From positions 29,444,398-29,508,397 of the forward strand of contig NC_092577.1 of NCBI RefSeq assembly GCF_037975245.1: a DNA stretch of 64,000 bases, in the 5' to 3' direction. Below the pieces are notes generated by a model, which was not told the DNA's origin, searched no databases, and worked only from the letters and a program-made list of their open reading frames with translations. Below are positions 53,801 through 59,178 of the stretch, in pieces (the first letter of the stretch is position 1; each line of letters begins with the position of its first letter). The position numbers and the translations under genes are program-made. This stretch comes from Apostichopus japonicus. Lineage: Eukaryota > Echinodermata > Holothuroidea > Aspidochirotida > Stichopodidae.

Positions 53801-56800
53801 ATCTGCTTAAAAGTATTACATCAGTTTCTTCGATAAGGAAAGTTAGTTTGATTTGGAGACTGAGGGTATTCAGGATGTGTGTATTGAGTATGTGTACTAG
53901 GTTATATGTATTCAGTATGTGCATGTTATATGTATGCAGGATATGCCCTAGGTTATATGTATTCAGGATGTGTCCTAGGTTATATGTATTCAGGATGTGT
54001 ACTAGGTTATATGTATTCAGGATATGTACTAGGTTATATGTATTCAGGATATGTACTAGGTTATATGTATTCAGGATGTGTACTAGGTTATATGTATTCA
54101 GGATGTGTACTAGTTTATATGTATTCAGGATGTGTCCTAGGTTATATGTATTCAGGATGTGTCCTAGGTTATATGTATTCAGGATGTGTACTAGGTTATA
54201 TGTATTCAGGATGTGTACTAGGTTATATGTATTCAGGATATGTACTAGGTTATATGTATTCAGGATGTGTCCTAGTTTATATGTATTCAGGATGTGTACT
54301 AAGTTATATGTATTCAGGATATGTACTAGGTTATATGTATTCAGGATATGTACTAGGTTATATGTATTCAGGATGTGCCCTATAGGTTGTTTGTATTCAG
54401 GATATGTACTAGGTTATATGTATTCAGGATGTGTCCTAGTTTATATGTATTCAGGATGTGTACTAGGTTATATGTATTCAGGATGTGTACTAGGTTATAT
54501 GTATTCAGGATATGTACTAGGTTATATGTATTCAGGATATGTACTAGGTTAAATGTATTCAGGATATGTAGATTATGCCTACTTATGCAGTTACAGTTGT
54601 TACTCCTCGGTTAAAGTAGCGCTGAGAATCTTTCAGAGTGAACCCATCCCCAAAGTTAGTTTTATCTTACTCATCAGTATTTAGCTGTTCATAACTCTGA
54701 ATCTTTTCCTTCGTACAGAGCAAAACCTACGGGTGTACTTGGAAGCAGAAAGTTGCGGGTCTGTGCCTTGACTTGGAGAATGGCTTTACGTTGTTTGATG
54801 CTCAAAACAAGGTAAGGAGACAAAATTGACATGTTCCCCCCCACCCACCCCCCCCCCTCTGGTCTCAATATAACTTAAGCTGAAAGAACCTCTAATAACA
54901 TTGGGCCAGTATTATAGACGGTACCCATAGGCTCGCTGTAAGGCAATAATAGTGGTTAGCTCCTCTCAAAGTCCAAAATGTTTAAAAATCAAATAAATGC
55001 TCAAAGTTTGTGAGCAAATAAGTTAATCATTGAAGCGTACATCATTGAAGCATACATCATTGAAGCATACATCATTGAAGCATACATCATTGAAGCATAC
55101 ATCATTGAAGCATACATCATTGAAGCATACATCATTGAAGCATACATCATTGAAGCATACATCATTGAAGCATACATCATTGAAGCATACATCATTGAAG
55201 CATACATCATTGAAGCATACATCATTGAAGCATACATCATTGAAGCATACATTCTTCCTTGCATTCTTTCTTCTCCTGACAAGGTGACAAGTCGTCATCT
55301 AATTATAACCCTCATTCTTCTGGGATGATTTAAAGGCAAAATATCACCAAGAAGATACAGTTCCATAAAAAAAAAAAACTTGTATTGTTTCTTTAAGTCT
55401 GCTAAATTGGGAGGTTGTACCCATTTGCCCTTTAAATGTCAACACTATACGTTGTGGTTTAAATTAAATTGTGCTTTGTCGAATTTAGGTTAAATGGCAG
55501 TAAGAAACAAATTATATAAATAAATAAAAAAGATATAAATCTTAAGAGAGAGAAGAAAAAAATGGCAGTAAGAGAGAAATTCGAAACCAATTATTAGATG
55601 ATTTACCTCAGAAAAGGAAACCAAAAGTTATGATGTCAAACATTTAAGGATCCCTGTACAATTTGCAGCTATTTTGATAATCTGTTTTATTCTTTGTTTT
55701 ATGATTTTCAGTCCATCCTTTGGAGGTACAGGTTCTCACACCTCAAGAATTCAGCTGACGATGGTCAGAGTCAGGTCAAACTTCACTTCTTCAATAAAGC
55801 CACCGGTCAGCTGGAAAGTCAGGTCAGTTGGCCATCTTAACCTGTTGCTAAGTTACTGTTTTTATTCTTCTTCTTTTTCCTCTCTTTAAATTAGTACTAG
55901 CTCTATTTCTCAATATTTTTAAAAGTTTTTTTAAAGTTTTTTTTTCATGTATTGGGCCCATATGGAGGTTAAATTCGGCCTGCTTGGAGGTTAATATTGA
56001 CCAGTTTAAAAAAATCCATCCCAATTTTTGCCTTCTCCAGGAATTAGAATGTCCACATCTAAGAATTTAATTAGTACCAGCTTTATTTCTCAATTTTATT
56101 CCTTGACTGCTTTGACTGTGGGTGATACTTTTTTTGATATTTAATTTTTTTTTTGTATATATTGGGCCTGTATGGAAGTTAAATTCGGCCAGCTTGGGAG
56201 GTTAATATTTGACCAGGTTAAAATCCATATCACTTTTTGCCTTCTCCAGGAATTGGAATGTCCACATCTAAGAATTTAATTAGTTCTAGCTTTATTTCTC
56301 AATTTTATTCCCCGACTGCTTTGACTGTGGGTGATACGTTTTGTATTATTTTTTTTAAATTTATTTTTTTATATATTGGGCCCGTATGGAAGTTAAATTC
56401 AGCCAGTTTGGTAGGTTAATATTTGACCAGGTTAAAAATCCATATCACTTTTTGCCTTCTCCAGGAATTAGAATGTCCACATCTAAGAATTTAATTAGTA
56501 CTAGCTTTATTTCTCAATTTTATTCCTTGACTGCTTTGACTGTGGGTGATACTTTTTTTTAATTTAATTTTTTCTTATGTATTGGGCCTGTATGGAGGTT
56601 AAATTCGGCCAGCTTGGGAGGTTAATATTTGACCAGTTAAAAAAAGTCCCTCTCAATTTTTGCCTTCTCCAGGAATTAGAATGTCCACATCTAAGAAAAT
56701 TGTTGCACTGCACTCATGCCTTCCTAGCCAGCAAGCTCGCCTCTGTGGATCCAACATTTATGAAGAATATGAACGATGTTCCATCCGTGATGAAGGTCCC

Positions 56801-56807
56801 CTTTTGA
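26740..56807 (+). CDS. SNTG: Gamma-syntrophin (dystrophin-associated PDZ/PH adaptor), 17 phase-consistent exons
   Basis: Gamma-syntrophins are cytoplasmic adaptors that bind dystrophin-family proteins and, through their PDZ domain, the C-termini of membrane or signalling proteins. I joined these exons: 26740-26868, 28362-28391, 32651-32707, 34479-34536, 38667-38710, 40552-40593, 41792-41876, 44916-44992, 46661-46806, 47713-47842, 48296-48334, 51095-51211, 52669-52740, 53577-53729, 54719-54811, 55712-55822 and 56673-56807. They total 1,518 nt: 505 residues plus TGA, with every phase agreeing and GT-AG introns throughout. Counting from residue 1 at 26740: the N-terminal PH half is about 1-53, PDZ about 54-140 (GLGLSIKGG loop, FVGDAILKVNG), then the rest of PH1 and a linker, KRWVDVG to DWTRAISANI about 196-260, a second PH about 280-392 (KFFVLKGPDIMLF), and the syntrophin-unique C-terminus. 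KDQAADQTG and NGASSGLL resemble vertebrate SNTG2 more than SNTG1. The start codon is not in these exons; a candidate is at 18,063. Alpha/beta syntrophin is less likely. Confidence 0.93.
27388..28240. repeat. Minisatellite in SNTG intron, 41-50 bp unit
   Basis: About 18 copies of GTAGGATAGATGTGTAGGTT, TGGTGAATAGAACA and (G/C)(T/C)AATATGTACACT. Variants are shuffled (GAGTAGAATACC, TACTAGAGGAGTAAT), suggesting ongoing unequal exchange. The 267-codon frame over it is an artefact. Confidence 0.95.
28362..28391 (+). CDS. SNTG: SNTG micro-exon before the PDZ domain
   Basis: A 30-nt exon encodes VDGQDIDSSR, phase 0 at both ends. The acceptor is TTTGTTTACAG and the donor GTAAGT. It is short, but its phase and position between the PH half and the PDZ fit. 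It could be an alternatively included exon, since it can be skipped without a frame change. Confidence 0.7.
28555..29055. mobile_element. Fold-back/MITE-like element with GAAGTTCG ends
   Basis: The left end reads TATAGTAGGATGGTGACTTC then GAAGTTCGGCCAC. The reverse complement of the right end reads TATAGTCAGTATTGCGAAGT and again TGCGAAGTTCGGGCAC. A third GCGAAGTTCGGCCACGC lies inside, at about 28,776. About 500 bp with inverted, internally repeated ends suggests a non-autonomous DNA element. Target duplications are not clear. Confidence 0.6.
29060..32640 (+). other. SNTG intron; no exon or element recognised apart from a short duplication
   Basis: AT-rich intron between exons 28,362 and 32,651. 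A roughly 105-bp tandem duplication (TCTCTAGCCTAACAT(G/A)CTG, then TGAATGATGAAGGATGAAAA) lies at 32,230-32,375. Confidence 0.6.
32651..32707 (+). CDS. SNTG: SNTG exon: start of PDZ domain
   Basis: 19 codons, phase 0 at both ends, encode ERTVPVKRQKVGGLGLSIK. This is the first PDZ strand and the GLGL carboxylate-binding loop, nearly the same as in vertebrate gamma-syntrophins. The acceptor (TTTTAAACTAAAG) has a weak pyrimidine tract; the donor is GTAGAT. Confidence 0.93.
34479..34536 (+). CDS. SNTG: SNTG exon: PDZ domain
   Basis: 58 nt starting at phase 0 and ending one base into a codon. It encodes GGAEHNIPVLVSRIFKDQA. GGAEHNIPV is diagnostic of gamma-syntrophin PDZ. The acceptor is TTTTCTTGACAG and the donor GTGAGT. 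Confidence 0.95.
34600..35260 (+). promoter_or_regulatory. CG-dense intronic stretch, possible internal promoter or old insertion
   Basis: Just after the donor of exon 34,479 lies a stretch with many CG dinucleotides (34,825-35,015 is densest: CTCGGCCG, GACCGCGC, CCGTCGGCCGAGTCG, GAGCGGCGAT). The surrounding introns are CG-poor. Its ORF (34,596-35,027) shows no domain I know. Confidence 0.25.
36494..36942 (-). mobile_element. 5'-truncated LINE 3' end (L2/CR1-like ORF2 C-terminus)
   Basis: On the minus strand the frame encodes KALHGYAPEYMSSM, SLGSSNQQLLHVPKWKLKSF, GHRSFSNAAPTLWNSLPLHI and FKNRLKTFLF, then a stop at 36,526. The AAPTLWNSLP...FKxxLKTxLF block is the standard C-terminus of L2/CR1-like reverse transcriptase ORFs. 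A short 3' end runs into an ATT tail (36,494-36,515). The upstream border is uncertain, perhaps 36,860-36,950. Confidence 0.82.
38476..38660 (+). repeat. About 105-bp tandem duplication next to an SNTG acceptor
   Basis: CCTAAGCTTACTTATCCTAC and TTACTTATTCT, then TGTTTGAC(T/C)GT(A/T)AGCTAT and TCTTCC plus a T run, occur twice (38,483-38,563 and 38,578-38,660). The second T run leads to the acceptor of exon 38,667; the first lacks a usable CAG. Confidence 0.85.
38667..38710 (+). CDS. SNTG: SNTG exon: PDZ domain
   Basis: 44 nt complete the split Ala codon and encode DQTGQLFVGDAILK, ending at phase 0. The acceptor is TTTTTTTGTCTACAG and the donor GTGAGT. The pyrimidine region upstream is tandemly duplicated (38,476-38,660). 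Confidence 0.95.
39225..39466 (+). mobile_element. Penelope-like retroelement tail with hammerhead-like motif
   Basis: The stretch ends with GGCCAACTTTCTTTTACACA, TTCTCCTACACAGGCTC and AGTGGATAAGCAGTTTGCTA, shared with the copies at 40,437 and 19,319. Upstream, TTGAAGA, a GATCC/GGATC stem and GAAACGTC (39,354-39,385) resemble the hammerhead ribozyme that accompanies Penelope-like elements, with the first core C changed to T. Family assignment is inference. Confidence 0.55.
40421..40514 (+). mobile_element. Penelope-like tail fragment with 32-bp palindrome
   Basis: It has the same 3' tail as 39,388-39,466, ending in a T-rich run 38 bp before SNTG exon 40,552. Its first 32 bases (40,421-40,452) are a perfect palindrome with 16-bp arms (TGTAAAAGTAAGTTGG). 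Confidence 0.6.
40552..40593 (+). CDS. SNTG: SNTG exon: PDZ domain
   Basis: 14 codons, phase 0 at both ends, encode VNGMSIEHATHDEA, the PDZ helix region containing the conserved THDEA. The acceptor is TTTGCATTGCAG and the donor GTGAGT. A Penelope-like repeat tail ends less than 40 bp before the exon. Confidence 0.94.
41792..41876 (+). CDS. SNTG: SNTG exon: end of PDZ domain
   Basis: 85 nt from phase 0 to one base into a codon. It encodes VVALKNAGTEVTLTVRHF and then the family's typical pre-linker motif (TPYLKQ, compare PAFLK in vertebrates). The acceptor is TTTTCTTGCCAG and the donor GTAAGA. Confidence 0.95.
44165..44450. repeat. Imperfect repeat of CCTACCCAGTCACAAATATT-type units
   Basis: About six loose copies of TATCCTAC(T/C)CAGTCACA(A/T)AT with TATTATTCTTACTCAAACAT spacers, in the SNTG intron between exons 41,792 and 44,916. 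Confidence 0.7.
44916..44992 (+). CDS. SNTG: SNTG exon: acidic linker
   Basis: 77 nt complete an Ala codon and encode a charged linker (KLADRGKEEINHHDD, then STDSNMDGWQ), ending at phase 0. The linker has no strong homology to vertebrates, where this part is serine-rich and poorly conserved. The acceptor is TTGTTTTCTGCAG and the donor GTACCG (weak). Phase on both sides supports it. Confidence 0.78.
45005..45560 (-). mobile_element. Decayed LINE 3' end
   Basis: On the minus strand, with frameshifts, one can read RNNTYFSVSRHHSKPGKLLL, then NNYCYKTWKVLPNDIKNC and FKRKLKAHLIENYAD followed by a stop near 45,191. This is again a LINE reverse transcriptase C-terminus. A 3' UTR and a GAAAT-type tail (45,013-45,040) follow. 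It is not functional and is a different family from the other two LINE pieces. Confidence 0.72.
46661..46806 (+). CDS. SNTG: SNTG exon: linker and start of the next PH segment
   Basis: 146 nt from phase 0 to two bases into a codon. The peptide runs from LPEDDSPEANQPKLQ into KRWVDVGTIPLQMARVTRYQ and QGTDKQ. KRWxDxxxxPLxxARxxRY is characteristic of gamma-syntrophin. The acceptor is TATTCTGTAG. A decayed copy of its 5' half lies at 50,525-50,693. Confidence 0.93.
47713..47842 (+). CDS. SNTG: SNTG exon: PH segment ending DWTRAISANI
   Basis: 130 nt complete an Arg codon (RSKGFEVIAMNGASSG) and finish GEVADWTRAISANIATVNAQ, ending at phase 0. The closing DWxRAISANI is the C-terminal helix of the PH fold. 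The acceptor is TCTTTCAG and the donor GTGAGT. Confidence 0.95.
48296..48334 (+). CDS. SNTG: SNTG short linker exon
   Basis: 13 codons (IQVANTLLSASEH), phase 0 at both ends, TTGATTTCAG acceptor and GTAAGT donor. It occupies the position of the short variable link before the second PH domain. Confidence 0.78.
50525..50693 (+). pseudogene. SNTG: Decayed duplicate of the 5' half of SNTG exon 46,661-46,806
   Basis: The flank (GTTGTACAA...TTACATTATATGG...GATTATTCT-like, then CAG) and the following 45 or so bases match 46,590-46,735. The acceptor is kept, and the frame encodes IWNSIPEDDTAEAKSTQD, comparable to TRNATLSLPEDDSPEANQP in the true exon. It stops being similar where a SINE begins (50,694). 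It lies between exons 48,296 and 51,095, so it is out of order. It is most likely a dead copy; use as an alternative exon is not excluded. Confidence 0.75.
50694..50995 (-). mobile_element. tRNA-derived SINE
   Basis: On the minus strand the 5' part (50,991-50,907) is tRNA-like: TTGGCCGAGTGG (box A) and GGTTCCGGGTTCGATACTC (box B), about 60 bases apart. A non-tRNA body follows, then an ATT tail (50,709-50,694). The box spacing and GCCGAGTGG suit a Leu/Ser-type tRNA ancestor. It has inserted into a copy of an SNTG exon. Confidence 0.82.
51095..51211 (+). CDS. SNTG: SNTG exon: start of second PH domain
   Basis: 39 codons, phase 0 at both ends. The peptide begins ILHYSWVEER and continues WKPKFFVLKGPDIMLFDNAP. 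The VxHxGWVxE and PKFLALKGP patterns of gamma-syntrophin are recognisable. The acceptor is CTCTTCTCAG and the donor GTAAGT. Confidence 0.95.
52669..52740 (+). CDS. SNTG: SNTG exon: second PH domain
   Basis: 24 codons, phase 0 at both ends, encode SSNRDWERCDQKYKLYEVIS and RIFK. This aligns with the DWxRAEKxxxxYEIMxKI region of vertebrate proteins. The acceptor is TCTCCCTTCAAG and the donor GTAAAA. Confidence 0.93.
52960..53055. repeat. GGGCTGGGGGCCACGAG short tandem repeat
   Basis: Five or so copies of a 16-18 bp unit after a G run. It lies in the intron before exon 53,577. Confidence 0.85.
53178..53400. repeat. GTGGGGTGTTGAGGG repeat
   Basis: About a dozen 15-18 bp variants of GGGTGGGGT(G/A)TTGAGGG, leading into the 135-bp duplicated units. 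Confidence 0.85.
53338..53607 (+). repeat. 135-bp tandem duplication containing an SNTG splice acceptor
   Basis: Unit 1 (about 53,338-53,472) and unit 2 (about 53,473-53,607) share G-rich sequence, CAGATATATATTTCATGATT, TCATTTCGACAG and GATTCCGAGTTGATGGATAA. The two AG acceptors are at 53,440-53,441 and 53,575-53,576. Only the second leads into the full exon. Confidence 0.93.
53577..53729 (+). CDS. SNTG: SNTG exon: second PH domain
   Basis: 51 codons, phase 0 at both ends. The peptide begins DSELMDNRPHCFLLQSGEDE and ends with the PH C-terminal helix (ELNIWQSAILRATHMAV). The acceptor is CATTTCGACAG and the donor GTCAGT. An identical acceptor with the first bases of this exon lies 135 bp upstream. 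Confidence 0.95.
53862..54575. repeat. 27-bp minisatellite TATGTATTCAGGATGTGTACTAGGTTA
   Basis: About 25 copies with two main variable positions (GTGT/ATGT, ACTAGG/CCTAGG/ACTAGT). The period is a multiple of three, so three frames stay open over the array; these are not genes. It fills most of the intron between exons 53,577 and 54,719. Confidence 0.95.
54719..54811 (+). CDS. SNTG: SNTG exon: syntrophin-unique region
   Basis: 31 codons, phase 0 at both ends: SKTYGCTWKQKVAGLCLDLE, then NGFTLFDAQNK. It matches the (C/S)KTY.C.W...GL..D...GF..F pattern of the family. The AGAG at the acceptor allows two cut points; phase selects the first. Confidence 0.94.
55023..55252. repeat. 15-bp perfect tandem repeat CATTGAAGCATACAT
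   Basis: About 15 consecutive copies, almost all identical, in the intron between exons 54,719 and 55,712. No unique spacers, so not CRISPR. Open frames on both strands follow from the 15-bp period. Confidence 0.96.
55712..55822 (+). CDS. SNTG: SNTG exon: syntrophin-unique region
   Basis: 37 codons, phase 0 at both ends. SILWRYRFSHLKNSADDGQS corresponds to the diagnostic LWRYKFSQLKGSSDDGK of gamma-syntrophins. The acceptor is TATGATTTTCAG and the donor GTCAGT. Confidence 0.96.
55885..56697 (+). repeat. Tandem array of about 210-bp units containing the last SNTG acceptor and exon start
   Basis: Copies of TTGCCTTCTCCAGGAATTAG with AATGTCCACATCTAAGAA end their AG at 56,040, 56,249, 56,464 and 56,672 (spacing 209, 215 and 208). 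Only the last continues into the true exon. The others continue with TTTAATTAGTAC and a T-rich intron part. Confidence 0.95.
56673..56807 (+). CDS. SNTG: SNTG last coding exon with stop
   Basis: 44 codons and TGA. The peptide starts ELECPHLRKLLHC, continues THAFLASKLASVDPTFM and ends VPF. It matches the family C-terminus (ELEF..L..VLHCIHSFxAAKVAxxDPxFM). The acceptor is TTGCCTTCTCCAG. Three extra copies of acceptor and exon start precede it. Confidence 0.96.
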   Translation, partial: ELECPHLRKLLHCTHAFLASKLASVDPTFMKNMNDVPSVMKVPF

Positions 56808-57530
56808 TGGTCCATCATCCAGGTTTGACGAAAGCCGTATCGGAAGAGGATTGTGGGAAGGGTCTTCACGGGTCATAAGGGAAATTACCCTTCGACCGTA
56901 TCGTATGCTTCCACTCAAATGCACATATGCAAAATTGAACTGATTTACTCCCAAGAAAAAAAATGGAACTCGATTTTCAGGGAACTTTCGACCAAAAAGT
57001 ACAGAATTATTTTCGTTGGTGTTGGATTATACCAACCATAGTTAAGAGGGCTGTGACTTTTCATAGCAGCTTTACCCTTCTAGGGTTAATATCAATTTAC
57101 CAAGAGGAATAGCCGATTCCTTGTCACATCGGTCGGTTTGCTCACTATTGGGTGGACAAGTTTTGTGATACTTAATGACGCTGTGGAACATGAAAATCCC
57201 AGATTTGTCACCTGAACAAAGAGACCATTCGTTACCGCTGGCAACACAGCATAGTCCCGTAGACCAGTTTCAAATAATATAAAAGGTTCAGCAATAATTT
57301 TCAGCATTATTCTTGGATGTTGTTTGCCTTGACGGAATGGCAGGGCGAGGAGGGGTGATGGGTTATCTGTTTTGTACTTGCAGTGACCTTATGCAGGAGT
57401 AATAACCAAGCAATAATTGGTGTTGTGTATATCACAGCAAGTGTTAACTGTATTTTCAATTGTTTAAAGGTATCATGAAACAATTTTTTATTCAGTGTCA
57501 TTTGGAAAATAAAAACAGCTGCCTTGCCAC
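56808..57530 (+). other. Probable SNTG 3' UTR
   Basis: Non-coding sequence from the SNTG stop to just past the candidate poly(A) signal. No repeats or other genes seen in it. The 3' boundary is inferred. Confidence 0.4.
57508..57513 (+). promoter_or_regulatory. Candidate poly(A) signal of SNTG
   Basis: This is the first AATAAA after the SNTG stop codon (700 bp downstream), followed by T- and GT-rich sequence from about 57,560. It would give a 3' UTR of about 0.7 kb. Confidence 0.4.
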
Positions 57531-57539
57531 GCTCTTCAG

Positions 57540-59068
57540 TGTAAAACTTGCAAAGTCGATAGCTGTTTTTATTTTTATTTTAATGGTCATTTATTTTGGT
57601 TAAGTTTGTTGTAAATTATCTTTGGTTGAAGAAGGGTGGTTATGAATGCAAAATGTATTCAAAGTGTAGCTTTTGTCTTTGACTGGATTTGTCATTGAAA
57701 GTCATCCAATCCTTGCTAATCCTTTTGATGTGCTGCTTTAATACGACAGGATATGAAGGGATAGATTAGATGGGATTATCTGATCCGATGCAATCTGATC
57801 CCTTTTTTAGATAAGACAAGTTTTCAGGTCCTTCCCAACTGGAAGAACAACCCTGTACTTAACAGAGTTTACGTAACATTGTGTATTCCAATAACTCATA
57901 TTATATCTAAAATTGGCAAGAAGAAATGTTTCGATAAGAATTTAATTTTACCAAAAAGTAATTGTAGCCATTTCCAAAAGCATATACTTTGTACCTATTT
58001 ATACCTAATATGTATTATTATTATTATTATATGTAGATTGTCAACTAAATATATAATATCCAATCCACATTAGAAGTTACATTCAGTTATATTGTTAAAA
58101 TTATTAATACTGGTTAATGTACTGAAGAATGTTACTCAATGATTAACATAGGACAAACATTTTGAGCACAACCTACATCTAGGTGAGTACGACTGTAGTA
58201 GTCCTGCAATGAATGTAGTTTTTTTCTTTCAAGTAAAATTCCTGACCAGGTTTTAGTTTCACTTGGATCCAGCCCAAGCACTAAAACAAACCTTGAACCC
58301 ATGAATGAATGACCAATGATGAATGATCGTAGCCCAAACCTTGTACACAACAGGAGATGTTGACAATTTATTTTGAAAAAGCCAGTGATTTTATTGACAT
58401 AATATAATATTATTGACATAACAAGGTTAAATTGATCCTTTTTTTAATTAAATACTTAAGCGTAGCTCTATAAAAACTCCTGATACACACATATCTTTGT
58501 ACAGAATTAAACATTTCCGAGATACTTTCTCATCATTTAAAAATCTTCACGCCTCTTGCATCAAAAACACCAAACTGCAGAGGTAACTTCTTGTTGTTGT
58601 TTTAACCACTGAGTGAAGCAGGTAGCCAATAAAATATGCAAATAATATATGCAAATAAAATATGCATAGACACGCCTCCTAATTACAGATTGCATATCAT
58701 GACACTGTAATTATTTACAAGGTTTTGCAGTAAAATCCACATGGTTGTTCAATTACAAATCCGGTTTCATAGGTCCTAATGACATTAAAGGTATCATTGC
58801 TGCTGCCACTAAGTCACAGAAGCTTCCACCTTCAATGTCATCGAGAGCAATTTAAAAAATTTTTTTACAGAAAGGCTAGTTAGTGAAACAATTCAACAAA
58901 CATCTGTTTTGAACAAGATGTCTCAAGTTGTCAGATATTCATCAGATCCCTCCTACTCCTAATTGTTAAACTGATGACAATAATGGTTTTGTAGACAACT
59001 TAGTATAAGTGTTGCTCCGCCGCCCTGTGCATCACTAATGGCAGTGTTTACTGACCAAGATGAATGGC
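57540..59068. other. Intergenic DNA between convergent SNTG and NPC1, including the NPC1 3' UTR
   Basis: The 3' ends of both genes face this interval. The part from about 58,360 to 59,068 is probably the NPC1 3' UTR. No other gene, RNA or element is recognisable. Confidence 0.5.
58367..58395 (-). promoter_or_regulatory. Candidate poly(A) signals of NPC1
   Basis: Two AATAAA hexamers on the minus strand (58,372-58,367 and 58,395-58,390), 675-700 bp beyond the NPC1 stop. They are plausible 3' end signals, but AT-rich DNA makes chance matches common. Confidence 0.3.
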
Positions 59069-59178
59069 TTAGATACTGTTGTAGTTGTCCCCTTGGATAC
59101 TGTTATCTGACAGCAATGGACTCTGCTCACTGCTGGGTGGTAGTACCTTCCTAAGTCGAGCCTTGTTTAGTCCTGGTC
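59069..59178 (-). CDS. NPC1: NPC1 last exon: cytosolic tail with di-leucine motif
   Basis: 110 nt complete a Gly codon and encode [20 protein letters not shown], then LLSDNS..., ending SI and TAA. GPxxNKA is conserved after the final helix. EQSPLL fits an acidic di-leucine lysosomal sorting signal. The acceptor is CCCTCCAACAG. Confidence 0.92.

Noticed and set aside
53848-54552. Open frames of up to 234 codons
   Set aside because: They lie in the 27-bp minisatellite; a period divisible by three keeps frames open. No family is recognisable.
55001-55298. 15-bp repeats as a CRISPR-like array
   Set aside because: Directly adjoining identical copies without unique spacers, in an animal intron.
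57020-59060. A third gene between SNTG and NPC1
   Set aside because: Only short frames without recognisable domains; the interval is accounted for by the two 3' UTRs and intergenic DNA.
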